The notes: generated by a model from the sequence alone, not told the origin. A DNA stretch of 64,000 nt from Streptomyces sp. RPA4-2 (GCF_012273515.2 NZ_CP050975.2:3286001-3350000); one strand, 5' to 3'. Numbered from the stretch's first letter, positions 8,302-19,333 are shown. Program-made: numbers and translations.

Positions 8302-9843
8302 TCAGCGCCTTCCCAGAAGCAGTCGGGCCTCGCCGACGGTGATGACGGAACCGGTGACGAGGACGCCGCCGCCGGTGTACTCGCCCTCCTCCTCGGCCAG
8401 CGTGATCGCGGCCTCGATCGCGTCGTCGAGGCGCGGTTCGACCTGCACCCGGTCCTCGCCGAAGATCTCGACGGCGATCCCGGCCAGCTCGTCCACGTCC
8501 ATCGCGCGATGGCTGGAGTTCCGCGTGACCACGACCTCGGAGAAGATCGGCTCGAAGGCTTCCAGCAGCCCCCGTACGTTCTTGTCGGCACTCGCGCCGA
8601 CCACACCGATCAGCCGGCTGAAGTCGAAGACCTCGCTGACGGCCTCGGCGGTGGCGCGGGCGCCCGCCGGATTGTGCGCGGCGTCCAGGACGACGGTGGG
8701 CGAGCGGCGCACGATCTCCAGGCGGCCCGGCGAGGTCACCGAGGCGAAGGCCTTGCGGACGGTGTCGATGTCGAGGCTCTGCGCGTGCGCGGCACCGACG
8801 CCGAAGAACGCCTCGACGGCGGCGAGCGCCACGGCGGCGTTGTGCGCCTGGTACGCGCCGTGCAGCGGCAGGAAGACCTCCTCGTACTCCCCGCCGAGCC
8901 CGCGCAGCGTGACCAGCTGACCGCCCACGGCGACCTGCCGGGCCACGACCCCGAACTCCAGGCCCTCGCGGGCCACGGTGGCGTCGACCTCGACGGCCTT
9001 CTTCAGCAGCACCTGGGCCGCGTCCACCGGCTGCTGCGCCAGGATCACGGTCGCGTCCTGCTTGACGATGCCGGCCTTCTCCGTGGCGATCTCGCCGGGA
9101 GTCGTGCCGAGGCGGTCGGTGTGGTCGAGGTCGATGGGGGTGACGACGGCCACGGCGCCGTCGATCACGTTGGTGGCGTCCCAGCTGCCGCCCATCCCGA
9201 CCTCGACGACGGCCACGTCCACGGGGGCGTCCGCGAAGGCCGCGTACGCCATGGCCGTGAGCACCTCGAAGAAGGAGAGCCGGTACTCCTGCTGGGAGTC
9301 GACCATCTCGACGTACGGCTTGATGTCCTCGTACGTCTCGATGAACCGCTCGGCGGAGATCGGGGTCCCGTCGAGGCTGATCCGCTCGGTGACCGACTGG
9401 ACGTGAGGGCTGGTGTACCGGCCGGTGCGCAGGTCGAAGGCGCCCAGCAGGGCCTCGATCATGCGTGCGGTGGACGTCTTGCCGTTCGTCCCGGTGATGT
9501 GGATCGAGGGGTACGCGCGCTGCGGCTCGCCCAGCACGTCCATCAGCGCGGCGATGCGGCTGACGGAGGGCTCCAGCTTGGTCTCGCCCCAGCGGGTGGC
9601 GAGGTCGGCCTCCACCTCGCGCAGCGCCCTGTCGGTCTCCGGGTCGGCGGGGCGGCCCGGCACGTCGTCCCGCTCGGCGGCGCTGCCCTGGGCGCGCAGG
9701 GTGCGGCTGCCGGCCTCGATCACCGCGAGATCGGGGTCACGGTCGGTCTCGGCCGCGACGATCTCGTCGAAGAGGCCGATCGGATCCCGGGGTTCCGATT
9801 CGTCTGACTCGCTGCTGTCGTCGTACGGAGGGAGCTCACTCAC
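8302..9843 (-). CDS. folC: Folylpolyglutamate / dihydrofolate synthase
   Basis: A 513-residue Mur-ligase-family enzyme that adds glutamate to dihydropteroate and to folates. It has the ATP-binding loop ITGTNGKTSTARMIEALL at about residues 135-155, the segment VDVAVVEVGMGGSWDATNV with the metal-binding part, the omega-loop-like ITPIDLDHTDRLG, and the C-terminal VLDAAHNPAGARATAEA. The N-terminal extension of about 80 acidic residues is longer than in E. coli FolC, as often in actinobacteria. It is followed by the DUF4233 gene. Confidence 0.95.
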   Translation of the reverse strand: MSELPPYDDSSESDESEPRDPIGLFDEIVAAETDRDPDLAVIEAGSRTLRAQGSAAERDDVPGRPADPETDRALREVEADLATRWGETKLEPSVSRIAALMDVLGEPQRAYPSIHITGTNGKTSTARMIEALLGAFDLRTGRYTSPHVQSVTERISLDGTPISAERFIETYEDIKPYVEMVDSQQEYRLSFFEVLTAMAYAAFADAPVDVAVVEVGMGGSWDATNVIDGAVAVVTPIDLDHTDRLGTTPGEIATEKAGIVKQDATVILAQQPVDAAQVLLKKAVEVDATVAREGLEFGVVARQVAVGGQLVTLRGLGGEYEEVFLPLHGAYQAHNAAVALAAVEAFFGVGAAHAQSLDIDTVRKAFASVTSPGRLEIVRRSPTVVLDAAHNPAGARATAEAVSEVFDFSRLIGVVGASADKNVRGLLEAFEPIFSEVVVTRNSSHRAMDVDELAGIAVEIFGEDRVQVEPRLDDAIEAAITLAEEEGEYTGGGVLVTGSVITVGEARLLLGRR

Positions 9844-9892
9844 GGTTCCAGTCTACGGAGCCGCGCCCCTCCGGGGGTTCCCGCCCCACCGG

Positions 9893-10060
9893 TCCCCCGC
9901 ATCGGCCTGAACGGCCTCGTCCTCGAACGCCGGACGGGCTGAAAACCCACGCCCCCGCCCCGCCGCCGAGGGGGCGCGGGGATCCAAGGGGCGCGGGGAA
10001 CTGCGCGAGCAACCCCACCCGCCCGCACCCGCAAGTACGACGAAGCCCCCCGGAACCTCA
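9893..10060. repeat. Dispersed intergenic repeat, copy 2
   Basis: It carries CCCGCATCGGCCTGAACGGC, then CGAACGCCGGACGGGCTGAA, then after about 35 bp GGGGCGCGGGGAACTGCGCG with a following CCCACCCGCCCGC. These match copy 1 (466-647) in order and orientation. The element occupies most of the 240-bp gap between the valS 3' end and folC. The flanking CCCCCCGGAACC...GGATCCCGGAGGG near 10045-10075 could serve as a valS terminator. Confidence 0.7.
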
Positions 10061-10083
10061 CGGATCCCGGAGGGCCCGGCGGC

Positions 10084-12714
10084 TCACGCCTCCGGCAGTC
10101 GCTCCAGCTGTGCCCCGATGCGCGCGATGTCCTCGTCCGCCTTGGCGAGCCGCGTACGGATCTTCTCCACGACCTGGTCCGGAGCCTTCGCGAGAAACGC
10201 CTCGTTGCCGAGCTTGGCGTTCGCCTGTGCCTTCTCCTTCTCGGCGACGGCGAGATCCTTGGCGAGCCGCTTGCGCTCGGCCGCCACGTCGATCGTGCCG
10301 GAGAGGTCGAGCGCCACCGTGGCACCGGCGACCGGCAGCGTCGCCGTGGCCGCGAAGGCCTCCCCCTCCGGCTGGAGGCGCAGCAACTGCCGGATGGCCG
10401 CCTCGTGCGGGGCCAGTGCCGTCCCGTCGAGCGTCAGCCGGGCGGGAACGCGCTGACCGGGCTGCAGCCCCTGGTCGGCGCGGAAGCGACGGACCTCCGT
10501 GATGACCTGCTGGAGCGTCTCGATCTCCCGCTCGGCGGCGGCGTCACGGAACCCGCTGTCCTTCGGCCAGTCGGCGACGACGACCGACTCGCCACCGGTG
10601 AGCGTCGTCCAGAGCGTCTCCGTCACGAACGGGACGACCGGGTGGAGGAGGCGGAGCGTCACGTCGAGGACCTCGCCGAGCACCCGGCCGGAGATCTTCG
10701 CCGGCTCGCCGCCCGCCATGAACGTCGTCTTGGACAGCTCGACGTACCAGTCGAAGACCTCGTCCCACGCGAAGTGGTACAGCGCGTCGGACAGCTTCGC
10801 GAACTGGAAGTCCTCGTAGAACGCGTCGACTTCGGCCACGGTCTTGTTCAGCCGCGACAGGATCCACCGGTCGGTCGCCGACAGCTTCTCCGGCTCCGGC
10901 AGCGGGCCCTCGACCGTCGCGCCGTTCATCAGCGCGAAGCGGGTGGCGTTCCAGATCTTGTTGGCGAAGTTCCGGGACGCCTGGACCCAGTCCTCGCCGA
11001 TCGGCACGTCCGTACCGGGGTTGGCGCCGCGCGCGAGCGTGAAGCGGACGGCGTCCGAGCCGTACTTGTCCATCCAGTCGAGCGGGTCCACCACGTTGCC
11101 GAAGGACTTCGACATCTTCTTGCCGCGCTCGTCACGGACCAGGCCGGTGAGGGCGATGGTCTTGAAGGGCGCCTCGCCGTCCATCGCGTACAGGCCGAAC
11201 ATCATCATCCGGGCGACCCAGAAGAAGATGATGTCGTAGCCGGTGACCAGGACGTCGGTCGAGTAGAACTTCCGCAGGTCCGGGGTCTGTTCGGGCCAGC
11301 CCAGCGTGGAGAACGGCCACAGGCCGGACGAGAACCAGGTGTCCAGGACGTCCGTGTCCTGCTTCCAGCCCTCGGCCTCCGTGCCCGGCGGCTCCTCGTC
11401 GGGGCCGACGCAGACAACCTCGCCGCCGGGGCCGTACCAGACGGGAATCCGGTGGCCCCACCACAACTGCCGTGAGATGCACCAGTCGTGCATGTTGTCG
11501 ACCCAGTCGAAGTAGCGCTTCGACATGTCGGCGGGGTGGATGGCGACCCGGCCGTCGCGGACGGCGTCACCGGCCGCCTGGGCGAGCGGGGCGACCTTGA
11601 CCCACCACTGCATGGACAGGCGCGGCTCGACGGTGGTCCTGCACCGCGAGCAGTGGCCCACGGAGTGGGTGTAGGGGCGCTTCTCGGCGACGATCCGGCC
11701 CTGCGAACGCAGCGCGGCGACGATCGCGCTGCGCGCCTCGAAGCGGTCGAGGCCCTGGAAGGGGCCGTGGGTGATGATGACGGCCCGCTCGTCCATGACC
11801 GTGATCGACTCGAGGCCGTGGCGCTGGCCGATCGCGAAGTCGTTCGGGTCGTGGGCGGGGGTGACCTTCACGGCCCCCGTGCCGAACTCGGGGTCCACGT
11901 GGGTGTCCGCGACGACCGGGATCGTACGGTCCGTCAGCGGAAGCTTGATGCGCTTGCCGACCAGGTGCTTGTACCGCTCGTCGTCGGGGTGGACGGCGAC
12001 CGCCGTGTCACCCAGCATCGTCTCGGCACGGGTGGTGGCGACCACGAGGGTCTCGTCACCCTCCCCGTACTTGATCGAGACCAGCTCGCCGTCGTCGTCC
12101 TGGTACTCGACCTCGATGTCGGAGATCGCCGTCAGACAGCGGGGGCACCAGTTGATGATGCGCTCGGCGCGGTAGATCAGCTCGTCGTCGAACAGCCTCT
12201 TGAAGATGGTCTGGACGGCCTTGGACAGCCCCTCGTCCATGGTGAACCGCTCGCGGTCCCAGTCGACGCCGTCACCGAGGCGCCGCATCTGACCGAGGAT
12301 CTTGCCGCCGTACTCCTCCTTCCACTGCCAGACGCGCTCGACGAACTCCTCGCGCCCCAGGTCCTGCCGCGACTTGCCTTCCTCGGCGAGCTGCTGCTCC
12401 ACCTTGTTCTGGGTGGCGATACCGGCGTGGTCCATGCCGGGGAGCCACAGCGCCTCGTAGCCCTGCATGCGCTTGCGGCGGGTCAGCGCGTCCATCAGCG
12501 TGTGCTGGAAGGCGTGGCCCAGGTGCAGCGAGCCGGTGACGTTCGGCGGCGGGATGACGATGGTGTACGGGGGCTTGTCGCTCTTCGCGTCGGCCGCGAA
12601 GTAACCCCGTTCCACCCAGCGCTCGTACAGCTTCCCCTCTACCTCGGCCGGCGCGTACTGGGTCGGCAGTTCGGGTTCGGGCGCTGATGGCTGCTGCTGA
12701 GCGTTCTCGGTCAC
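10084..12714 (-). CDS. valS: Valyl-tRNA synthetase
   Basis: An 876-residue class I aminoacyl-tRNA synthetase charging tRNA-Val. The HIGH-type motif appears as GSLHLGHAF near residue 60, and KMSKS at residues 533-537. Between them are the CP1 editing domain (about residues 200-400, with [17 protein letters not shown]) and a zinc-ribbon-like pair CPRC and CSRC. The C-terminal coiled-coil arm ([21 protein letters not shown] region) typical of ValRS is present. The upstream 135-bp gap is shared with the divergent gene at 12850; I see no T-box leader there. Confidence 0.97.
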   Translation of the reverse strand: MTENAQQQPSAPEPELPTQYAPAEVEGKLYERWVERGYFAADAKSDKPPYTIVIPPPNVTGSLHLGHAFQHTLMDALTRRKRMQGYEALWLPGMDHAGIATQNKVEQQLAEEGKSRQDLGREEFVERVWQWKEEYGGKILGQMRRLGDGVDWDRERFTMDEGLSKAVQTIFKRLFDDELIYRAERIINWCPRCLTAISDIEVEYQDDDGELVSIKYGEGDETLVVATTRAETMLGDTAVAVHPDDERYKHLVGKRIKLPLTDRTIPVVADTHVDPEFGTGAVKVTPAHDPNDFAIGQRHGLESITVMDERAVIITHGPFQGLDRFEARSAIVAALRSQGRIVAEKRPYTHSVGHCSRCRTTVEPRLSMQWWVKVAPLAQAAGDAVRDGRVAIHPADMSKRYFDWVDNMHDWCISRQLWWGHRIPVWYGPGGEVVCVGPDEEPPGTEAEGWKQDTDVLDTWFSSGLWPFSTLGWPEQTPDLRKFYSTDVLVTGYDIIFFWVARMMMFGLYAMDGEAPFKTIALTGLVRDERGKKMSKSFGNVVDPLDWMDKYGSDAVRFTLARGANPGTDVPIGEDWVQASRNFANKIWNATRFALMNGATVEGPLPEPEKLSATDRWILSRLNKTVAEVDAFYEDFQFAKLSDALYHFAWDEVFDWYVELSKTTFMAGGEPAKISGRVLGEVLDVTLRLLHPVVPFVTETLWTTLTGGESVVVADWPKDSGFRDAAAEREIETLQQVITEVRRFRADQGLQPGQRVPARLTLDGTALAPHEAAIRQLLRLQPEGEAFAATATLPVAGATVALDLSGTIDVAAERKRLAKDLAVAEKEKAQANAKLGNEAFLAKAPDQVVEKIRTRLAKADEDIARIGAQLERLPEA

Positions 12715-12849
12715 GGGGTCAGTTTAGAGGCGTCTCCGCCCTGTCCCGAAACGCGTTTCTTTCGTAACGGTCCGCCCCCCACCGCAGTGGTGTCCCGGGC
12801 GCTGCGCCAGGATGTCAGGAACACATAAGCATCTGGAGGGGAACCCAGA

Positions 12850-13827
12850 ATGAGCTACAACCAGCCGGGCCCGTACGGCGGGCAGCCCCAGCAGCCCGGA
12901 CCGTACGGCGGTCAGCCGGGGCAGCCTGGACCGTACGGCCAGCCGCCGCAGGCGCCCCAGCCCGGCTACGGCTACCCGCCGCAGGCCCCGGGGACTCCCC
13001 CGCAGCCCGGCTACGGCTACCCCCAGCAGGCACCCCAGGCACCCCAGGGTGTCCCGCCCCAGACGCCTCCGTACGGTCAGCAGCCCGCCTACGGCCAGCA
13101 GCCCCCCTACGGTGAGCAGCCTCCTTATGGCCAGCAGCCCTACGGGGCTCCGCAGCCGCCCGCGCCCGGCGGCGGCAAGAAGAAGACGGCGCTCATCATC
13201 GGCGCGGTGGCGGTCGTGGCCGTGATCGCCGTGGGCGCGGCCCTCCTCGTCGGTGGCGGCGGGGGCGGCAGTTCGGTGGCGGACGACGGGGCGCACAAGC
13301 TGACGGCGCCGGCGACGGTGATCGACGGCACGTACAAGAAGAGCGGCGACGCCAAGTCCGGCACCATGTCGAAGTCGGACATCAAGGACGCCGAGAGCTG
13401 GGGGGTCAAGAACCCCAAGGACGTCAGCGCGAGCTACCAGAGCGGCAGCCCCGTCAACGGCAAGCTGGTGACGTTCAGCGGCGTCTACGGCAGCATCGAC
13501 GACCCGGAGAAGGTCATCGACGCCATGTTCGCCAACACCAAGAAGGAGTCCGAGAAGGGCTCCGCCTCCGACGGCAAACTCGTCGGCAGCCCTCAGAAGA
13601 TGACGCCGGCCGGTTTCAAGAACGGCGTCATGAAGTGCCAGTTCGTGGAGACCGAGGCCGGCGGCAAGAAGACCCGGATGCCGATCTGCATCTGGGGCGA
13701 CCGCAGCACGGTCGCCTACGTGGTCTCGTACGACACGGCGACCATCCTCGCGGGCAAGAGCGGCTCGATGGACGTCGCGGCCCAGACCGCCGCCAAGCTG
13801 CGTGACGACGTACGCGAGAAGATCTGA
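12850..13827 (+). CDS. Proline/glutamine-rich single-pass membrane protein, function unknown
   Basis: A 325-residue protein with three parts. Residues 1-105 are a low-complexity cytoplasmic domain with repeated PGPYGGQP, PGYGYPPQ and YGQQPPYG units. One membrane helix follows (about residues 115-137, ALIIGAVAVVAVIAVGAALLV). Then a Gly run and an extracellular domain of about 185 residues contain two Cys (in KCQFVET and PICIWGD). This layout is common in Streptomyces. The Pro/Tyr/Gly tail is often a protein-protein contact region and the outer domain could be a sensor; neither can be assigned. A GGAGGGG site precedes the ATG. It is divergent from valS. Confidence 0.9.
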   Translation: MSYNQPGPYGGQPQQPGPYGGQPGQPGPYGQPPQAPQPGYGYPPQAPGTPPQPGYGYPQQAPQAPQGVPPQTPPYGQQPAYGQQPPYGEQPPYGQQPYGAPQPPAPGGGKKKTALIIGAVAVVAVIAVGAALLVGGGGGGSSVADDGAHKLTAPATVIDGTYKKSGDAKSGTMSKSDIKDAESWGVKNPKDVSASYQSGSPVNGKLVTFSGVYGSIDDPEKVIDAMFANTKKESEKGSASDGKLVGSPQKMTPAGFKNGVMKCQFVETEAGGKKTRMPICIWGDRSTVAYVVSYDTATILAGKSGSMDVAAQTAAKLRDDVREKI

Positions 13828-13842
13828 CCGTTCGCGTCGACC

Positions 13843-13880
13843 ACGAAGGGGCCCCGGTCGGTCGACCGGGGCCCCTTCGT
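13843..13880. terminator. Bidirectional terminator
   Basis: A perfect 17-bp stem (ACGAAGGGGCCCCGGTC and its complement) with a 4-nt loop lies between the convergent ends of the Pro-rich membrane protein gene and clpX. The symmetry allows it to end transcription from both sides. Confidence 0.85.
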
Positions 13881-13907
13881 CATGTGCCTGGTGTGTCCAT
13901 CTGCGGG

Positions 13908-15194
13908 TTACGCCGTCTTCTGCTCCCCCGGCCCCCGCCCGCGGGCGTCCCGCGGGATGAGCGTCGGGTTGACGTTCGACAGGACCACGTCGGCGGTGAT
14001 GACGACGCGGGCCACGTCCTTGCGGGACGGGACCTCGTACATCACCGCCTGGAGGACCTCCTCCATGATGGCGCGCAGGCCGCGCGCGCCGGTCTGGCGG
14101 AGGATGGCCTGGTCGGCGATGGCCTCGAGCGCCTCGCGCTCGAAGTCCAGCTCCACACCGTCGAGTTCGAAGAGACGCTGGTACTGCTTGACGAGCGCGT
14201 TGCGCGGTTCGACGAGGATCTGGAGGAGCGCCGCGCGGTCGAGGTTGTGGACCGACGTGATGACCGGGAGACGGCCGATGAACTCGGGGATCATGCCGAA
14301 CTTGACCAGGTCCTCGGGCATGACGTCCTCGAACTGGTCCTTCTCCTCCAGCTCGCGCTTCGAGCGGATCGTCGCGCCGAAGCCGATGCCCTTCGCGCCC
14401 GCACGGGACTCGATGAGCTTCTCCAGGCCCGCGAAGGCACCGCCCACGATGAACAGGACGTTCGTCGTGTCGATCTGGATGAACTCCTGGTGCGGGTGCT
14501 TGCGGCCGCCCTGGGGCGGGACCGAGGCCGTCGTGCCCTCCAGGATCTTCAGCAGCGCCTGCTGGACGCCCTCACCGCTCACGTCGCGCGTGATCGACGG
14601 GTTCTCGCTCTTGCGGGCCACCTTGTCGATCTCGTCGATGTAGATGATGCCCGTCTCGGCCTTCTTGACGTCGTAGTCCGCCGCCTGGATGAGCTTCAGC
14701 AGGATGTTCTCGACGTCCTCGCCCACGTAGCCCGCCTCCGTCAGCGCCGTCGCGTCGGCGATGGCGAACGGGACGTTGAGCATCCGGGCGAGTGTCTGGG
14801 CCAGCAGGGTCTTGCCGGAGCCCGTGGGACCCAGCAGCAGGATGTTGGACTTCGCCAACTCGATGGCGTCCTCCCGGCTCTGACCGCCGCCGTTCTCACC
14901 CGCCTGGACCCGCTTGTAGTGGTTGTACACCGCGACCGAGAGGGCCTTCTTCGCGGACTCCTGGCCGACGACGTACCCCTCCAGGAACTCGTAGATCTCG
15001 CGAGGTTTGGGGAGTTCCTCCCAGCGGACCTCGCTCGTTTCCGCGAGTTCTTCCTCGATGATCTCGTTGCAGAGATCGATGCACTCGTCGCAGATGTACA
15101 CACCGGGGCCTGCGATGAGCTTCTTGACCTGCTTCTGGCTCTTGCCACAGAACGAGCACTTGAGCAGATCGCCGCCGTCACCGATGCGTGCCAC
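13908..15194 (-). CDS. clpX: Clp protease ATP-binding unfoldase ClpX
   Basis: A 428-residue AAA+ unfoldase that selects substrates and feeds them to ClpP. An N-terminal zinc-binding domain has CSFC and CDECIDLC. Walker A is GPTGSGKT, Walker [10 protein letters not shown], and sensor and pore segments follow, with the IGF-loop region for ClpP docking. I chose the GTG at 15194 ([13 protein letters not shown]), preceded by GGGGAAG. It gives the length expected for Streptomyces ClpX; a longer open frame upstream lacks homology. It follows clpP2 by about 160 bp. Confidence 0.95.
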   Translation of the reverse strand: MARIGDGGDLLKCSFCGKSQKQVKKLIAGPGVYICDECIDLCNEIIEEELAETSEVRWEELPKPREIYEFLEGYVVGQESAKKALSVAVYNHYKRVQAGENGGGQSREDAIELAKSNILLLGPTGSGKTLLAQTLARMLNVPFAIADATALTEAGYVGEDVENILLKLIQAADYDVKKAETGIIYIDEIDKVARKSENPSITRDVSGEGVQQALLKILEGTTASVPPQGGRKHPHQEFIQIDTTNVLFIVGGAFAGLEKLIESRAGAKGIGFGATIRSKRELEEKDQFEDVMPEDLVKFGMIPEFIGRLPVITSVHNLDRAALLQILVEPRNALVKQYQRLFELDGVELDFEREALEAIADQAILRQTGARGLRAIMEEVLQAVMYEVPSRKDVARVVITADVVLSNVNPTLIPRDARGRGPGEQKTA

Positions 15195-15354
15195 GGTGTG
15201 CTTCCCCTTCGCCTGGGAGACGCCTAGATCCAGCGGCTCCTGGTGCTGCCTTATGAACGACGGTACCTTGCCGAGCCCCCCGTTCGGGCCCCCCTTGGCG
15301 TGGTTCACTTTGTCGTGAACCGCGCCAAGGAGCGGCAGACGATACAGCGGTACG

Positions 15355-16035
15355 TCAGAGCACCGCGGAATTGTTCATCTTGCGGGTGGAGATGATCTGG
15401 TCGATCAGCCCGTACGCCAGCGCGTCCTCAGCGGTGAGGATCTTGTCGCGCTCGATGTCCTCGCGGATCTTCTCGATCGGCGTGGTCGAGTGCTTGGCCA
15501 GCATGTCCTCGAGCTGCGCGCGCATCCGGAGGATCTCGTTCGCCGCGATTTCGAGGTCCGAGACCTGGCCGCGGCCGGTCTCGCTGTAGGGCTGGTGGAT
15601 CAGCACACGGGCGTTCGGGAGCGCCATGCGCTTGCCCGGCGTACCGGCGGCCAGCAGGATCGCGGCGGCCGAGGCGGCCTGGCCCATGCAGACCGTCTGG
15701 ATGTCGGGCTTCACGAACTGCATCGTGTCGTAGATCGCGGTGAGCGCCGTGAAGGAGCCACCGGGGCTGTTGATGTAGACCGAGATGTCACGGTCGGGGT
15801 CCATCGACTCCAGGCACAGCAGCTGCGCCATGACGTCGTTGGCGGAGGCGTCGTCGATCTGCACGCCGAGGAAGATGACACGCTCCTCGAACAGCTTCGC
15901 GTACGGGTCGTACTCACGCACGCCCTGCGAGGTGCGCTCGACGAAGCGCGGGATGACGTAGCGGGACTCCGCGCGAGGACCGGTGTACTCGGCCTGCGTG
16001 CGGGCGTGGAGGCCGCTGCCGGGGAAGTCGTTCAC
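15355..16035 (-). CDS. clpP2: ATP-dependent Clp protease proteolytic subunit ClpP2
   Basis: A 226-residue serine protease subunit. The start is GTG at 16035 (VNDFPGSG), with AGGAG six bases upstream. The nucleophile lies in [14 protein letters not shown] and the catalytic His in [10 protein letters not shown]; the handle region and the [10 protein letters not shown] end are intact. The N-terminal stretch [18 protein letters not shown] is the form I know from Streptomyces ClpP2. In actinobacteria ClpP1 and ClpP2 form a mixed tetradecamer that works with ClpX, encoded next door. Confidence 0.95.
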   Translation of the reverse strand: MNDFPGSGLHARTQAEYTGPRAESRYVIPRFVERTSQGVREYDPYAKLFEERVIFLGVQIDDASANDVMAQLLCLESMDPDRDISVYINSPGGSFTALTAIYDTMQFVKPDIQTVCMGQAASAAAILLAAGTPGKRMALPNARVLIHQPYSETGRGQVSDLEIAANEILRMRAQLEDMLAKHSTTPIEKIREDIERDKILTAEDALAYGLIDQIISTRKMNNSAVL

Positions 16036-16162
16036 TGTGTCTCCTGAAGAGCCTGAAAAGGGCTGAGGCGGTCGCCTGGGGGCGCTGGGGGCCCCGCACC
16101 ACCCCCGAGGGCGGGGATGGCGGCGGGTGGGCTCCACGGCCGCCCTGGGGGCGCTGAGGGGC

Positions 16163-16822
16163 TTACGCCGCCCCGGTGCCGCCGCCGCCCGGCATACCGG
16201 CAGCGGTGGGCATGATGTCGTCGATGAGGCCGTACTCCTTGGCCTCGATCGGGTCGAACCAGCGGTCGCGGTCCGAGTCTCGGGTGATCTGCTCCACGGT
16301 CTGGCCGGTGTGGAAGGAGGTCAGCTCCGCCATGCGCTTCTTCGTGTGCAGCAGCCGCTCGGCGTGGATCTTGATGTCCGAAGCCGAGCCGGCGAGGCCG
16401 GCCGAGGGCTGGTGGATCAGGATCTCGGCGTTCGGCAGCGCGAAGCGCTTGCCGGGGGTGCCCGCGCTGAGCAGGAACTGGCCCATCGAGGCCGCCATGC
16501 CCATGGCGATCGTCACCACGTCGTTCTTGATGTACTGCATGGTGTCGTAGATCGCCATGCCCGCGGTGATCGAACCGCCGGGGCTGTTGATGTAGAGGTA
16601 GATGTCCTTGTCCGGGTCGGAGGCAAGGAGCAGCAGCTGCGCCGTGATCTTGTTGGCGATGTCATCGTCGACCGCCTGGCCGAGGAAGATGATCCGCTCG
16701 CCGAGCAGTCGGTTGTAGACCTGGTCGCCGAGGCCACCACCGATGGGGTCGCCGGCAGCTGTGGGCATCAGATTCGTCACGTATCCACCTGCTCGTCTTA
16801 CGACGGCGCCGGGCCGTCTCAC
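16163..16822 (-). CDS. clpP1: ATP-dependent Clp protease proteolytic subunit ClpP1
   Basis: The paired ClpP subunit. The nucleophile is in [16 protein letters not shown], the catalytic His in [12 protein letters not shown], and the tail is rich in Gly ([11 protein letters not shown]). The start is uncertain. GTG at 16822 (VRRPGAVV) gives 219 residues, the length I recall for Streptomyces ClpP1. GTG at 16780 (VTNLMP) has a better AGGTGG ribosome site and gives 205 residues. The gene lies 127 bp from clpP2 and is downstream of tig, a conserved proteostasis order in which trigger factor and the Clp machine are made together. Confidence 0.93.
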   Translation of the reverse strand: MRRPGAVVRRAGGYVTNLMPTAAGDPIGGGLGDQVYNRLLGERIIFLGQAVDDDIANKITAQLLLLASDPDKDIYLYINSPGGSITAGMAIYDTMQYIKNDVVTIAMGMAASMGQFLLSAGTPGKRFALPNAEILIHQPSAGLAGSASDIKIHAERLLHTKKRMAELTSFHTGQTVEQITRDSDRDRWFDPIEAKEYGLIDDIMPTAAGMPGGGGTGAA

Positions 16823-17126
16823 GTCTTCTGCTGGGGGCGTGGGACCCCGGTGCAATCACCGCTCCGGGCGGCTTCGGGGACTCCCCTGCCCTCGTATTCA
16901 TGGACCCTAACGCGCTGGTCCCTCCGGGGAATCCCGCAGAAGGAACTGTTCGCTGTGAGCGCATGCGCCGCACCGCTCGGACCGGGGTGCCGCGGGCCCC
17001 TGGAGGGGCGCGGAGAGCCGTGCCGCCAACCCCCGTGGGGCCCTGGGAGCGCCCGCCACCGAGTGTGTGCCGAGGGGTACGTCCAGTGGCGGGGCGCCCG
17101 CCCGGTTCCGCGCGCCCCCGAGAGTC

Positions 17127-17155
17127 CCCGTGCCCCCGAAAGGCGGGGGCACGGG
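17127..17155. terminator. Hairpin between tig and clpP1
   Basis: A 12-bp stem (CCCGTGCCCCCG and complement) with a 5-nt AAAGG loop. Together with the hairpin at 17181-17220 it forms a tandem of strong hairpins after tig. The rest of 16823-17126 shows no gene; it should hold the clpP1 promoter and a leader, but I could not identify ClgR-type operators with confidence. Confidence 0.6.
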
Positions 17156-17180
17156 CCCGGAGGACGGGCGCCGGAAGACG

Positions 17181-17220
17181 GACGGGCCCCCGGGGACTCG
17201 GAAGTCCCCGGGGGCCCGTC
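17181..17220 (-). terminator. Terminator of tig
   Basis: A perfect 18-bp stem (GACGGGCCCCCGGGGACT and complement) closed by a CGGA tetraloop, starting about 44 bp past the tig stop. It separates tig from the clpP operon. Confidence 0.8.
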
Positions 17221-17264
17221 GCGGCGTACCGGTGAGGCGGTGAGGCCTCGTACTGGTGAGGCGA

Positions 17265-18662
17265 TCAGGCCTCGGGCTTGTCCTCGGCGTCGGCGTCGGC
17301 GTCGGCGGCCTCGACGACCTCGGCGGACTCCGTGGAGCCCTCCGTCTCGTCCTCGTCGTCCAGGTCGACGACCTCGCCGTTCGTGTCCTTGACCGTGGCG
17401 GCCTCGACGACGACCGCGAGCGCCTTGCCGCGGGCGACCTCGCCGACCAGCATCGGGACCTGGCCGCCCTCGACGACGGCCTGGGCGAACTGGTCGGGGG
17501 ACATGCCGGAGGAGGCGGCACGCCGCATGAGGTGCTCGGTGAGCTCCTCCTGGTTGACGTTCAGCTTCTCCTTGTTGACGAGCTCGTCGAGGACGAACTG
17601 CGTCTTGATGCCCTTGACCGCGGCGTCCTTGGTCTCGGCGTCGAACTCTTCCTCGGTCTTGCCCTGGATCTCCAGGTACTTCGCGAGGTCGAGGCCCATC
17701 TGGCCGAGCTGGTGGTGCTCGAGGTTGTGCTTGCGGGTGTTGATCTCGTCCTCGAGCAGCTTCTCGGGGACGGGTACCTCGACCAGCTCGAGCAGCTTCT
17801 CCAGGACGCGCTCCTGGGCCTGCGTGGCCTGGTCGTACTCCTTCATGTTCTCGAGGCGCTTGCGGCTGTCCGCGCGGAGCTCCTCGAGGGTGTCGAACTC
17901 GGAGGCGAGCTGCGCGAAGTCGTCGTCCAGCTCGGGGAGTTCGCGGGCGGCGACCTGGGAGACCTTGACGGTGACCTCGGCCTCCTTGCCGGCCGCGGAG
18001 CCGCCCTTGAGCTCGGAGGTGAAGGTGGTCTCGCCACCGGCCTCCAGGCCCTTGACGGCCTCGTCGATGCCTTCCAGCAGCTCGCCGGAGCCGATGGTGT
18101 AGGAGACGTCGGAGGCGACGCCGTCCTCCAGCACCTCTCCGTCGACCTTGGCCTCCAGGTCGAGCGTGACGACGTCGCCCTCCTCGGCGGCGCGCTCGAC
18201 CGGCGAGGTGGACGCGAAGCGCTCACGGAGCTCCTCGACGGCCTTCTCGATGTCCTCGTCGCTCACCTCGATGGCGTCGACCTCGACCTCGATGCCGGAG
18301 TAGTCCGGGATCTCGATGGCCGGACGGACGTCGACCTCGGCGGTGAAGTTCAGCGTCTCGCCGTCCTTCAGCTCGGTGATGTCCACCTCGGGCTGGCCGA
18401 GGACGTTCAGCTCAGCCTCGTTGACCGCTTCGGTGTAGAACTTCGGGAGCGCGTCGTTGACGGCCTCTTCGAGCACGGCGCCGCGACCGAACCGCTGGTC
18501 GATGACGCGGGCCGGGATCTTGCCCTTCCGGAAGCCCTTCACCGTGACCTGCTGGTTGATCTTCTTGTACGCCGCGTCGAGGCTGTCCTTGAGCTCCTCG
18601 AAGGGCACCTCGACAGTGAGCCGAACCCGGGTCGGGTTCAGGTTCTCCACGGCGCTCTTCAC
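17265..18662 (-). CDS. tig: Trigger factor chaperone
   Basis: A 465-residue ribosome-bound chaperone and peptidyl-prolyl isomerase. The N-terminal ribosome-binding domain contains the signature GFRKGKIP (about residues 44-51). The FKBP-like domain follows with [16 protein letters not shown] and [19 protein letters not shown], and a long helical C-terminal domain after that. The final 35 residues form an acidic tail of Asp, Glu, Ala and Ser. The start is GTG at 18662, with AAGGAG seven bases upstream; a longer frame upstream runs into the tRNA-Pro region and is rejected. Confidence 0.96.
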   Translation of the reverse strand: MKSAVENLNPTRVRLTVEVPFEELKDSLDAAYKKINQQVTVKGFRKGKIPARVIDQRFGRGAVLEEAVNDALPKFYTEAVNEAELNVLGQPEVDITELKDGETLNFTAEVDVRPAIEIPDYSGIEVEVDAIEVSDEDIEKAVEELRERFASTSPVERAAEEGDVVTLDLEAKVDGEVLEDGVASDVSYTIGSGELLEGIDEAVKGLEAGGETTFTSELKGGSAAGKEAEVTVKVSQVAARELPELDDDFAQLASEFDTLEELRADSRKRLENMKEYDQATQAQERVLEKLLELVEVPVPEKLLEDEINTRKHNLEHHQLGQMGLDLAKYLEIQGKTEEEFDAETKDAAVKGIKTQFVLDELVNKEKLNVNQEELTEHLMRRAASSGMSPDQFAQAVVEGGQVPMLVGEVARGKALAVVVEAATVKDTNGEVVDLDDEDETEGSTESAEVVEAADADADAEDKPEA

Positions 18663-18888
18663 GGTTCGGTCTCCTTGTGGCTGACTTCTTGGGGGTACTG
18701 CTGCGGGGTTCCACCGCGGGCGTCCGCCCGGTCGGTCGGGCGGTGCCTCAGTGGATTCACGGGCCCTTGAGAGACGTAACAGTGCAGACATACGGGCGCG
18801 CAACCTGCATAGTAACCGCAGGCGGTACACGCCCCAAAAGGCGATCTTGCGATCCCGGCCATCGGCCTTCGATCGCCGATGTCACTGG

Positions 18889-18965
18889 TGGTCGGGGTGG
18901 CGGGATTTGAACCCACGGCCTTCCGCTCCCAAAGCGGACGCGCTACCAAGCTGCGCCACACCCCG
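18889..18965 (-). tRNA. tRNA-Pro (TGG anticodon)
   Basis: The reverse complement folds as a full cloverleaf: acceptor CGGGGTG pairing with CACCCCG, D-arm GCGCAGCTTGGTAGCGC, anticodon stem around CTTTGGGAG with anticodon TGG, T-arm GTGGGTTCAAATCCCGC, and an encoded CCA end at 18889-18891. It lies just upstream of tig on the same strand. Confidence 0.95.
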
Positions 18966-19117
18966 TCGGTGCGACACGTAGGGTACATGCCCGCAGGCAG
19001 TGCGGCTGCCGCATTTCGCGGGCGTCCGCGGGGCGCCGGAACAGGGTGTGCGTCGAGGGGGGACAACCCGCTACGATGCCTTCAGCGCCGCGGTCACTGA
19101 CCTGCGGTGCGATGTGT

Positions 19118-19188
19118 GCGGGCGTAGCTCAATGGTAGAGCCCTAGTCTTCCAAACTAGCTACGCGGGTTCGATTCCCGTCGCCCGCT
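19118..19188 (+). tRNA. tRNA-Gly (TCC anticodon)
   Basis: A 71-nt cloverleaf: acceptor GCGGGCG with CGCCCGC, D-arm with AGCTCAATGGTAGAGC, anticodon loop CTTCCAA (anticodon TCC), and T-arm CGGGTTCGATTCCCG. No CCA is encoded. It is divergent from tRNA-Pro; the space between them holds no gene. Confidence 0.95.
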
Positions 19189-19198
19189 CTGTACGACT

Positions 19199-19238
19199 CA
19201 GGGCCAGGCCGGAGGTTCATTCCTCCGCCTGGCCCTGA
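19199..19238 (+). terminator. Terminator after tRNA-Gly
   Basis: AGGGCCAGGCCGGAGG pairs with CCTCCGCCTGGCCCT, a 15-bp stem with one bulge and an 8-nt loop, beginning about 12 bp after the tRNA. Confidence 0.75.
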
Positions 19239-19333
19239 TCGTTTCCGGAGTCCGTGTTCCGCCCGCCGCGCCCCTCCCGTGCCCGTCGCCTATCGACCGG
19301 GCCGGCGCTTCGGTTCGAGGGACCACGGGAGGC

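Noticed and set aside
11488..12687. A 399-residue open frame on the plus strand inside valS
   Set aside because: It is Val/Gly/Asp/Arg-rich antisense sequence without motifs, opposite a well-conserved synthetase.
12715..12849. A possible T-box leader for valS
   Set aside because: I found no specifier hairpin or the conserved T-box core on the valS side of this 135-bp gap.
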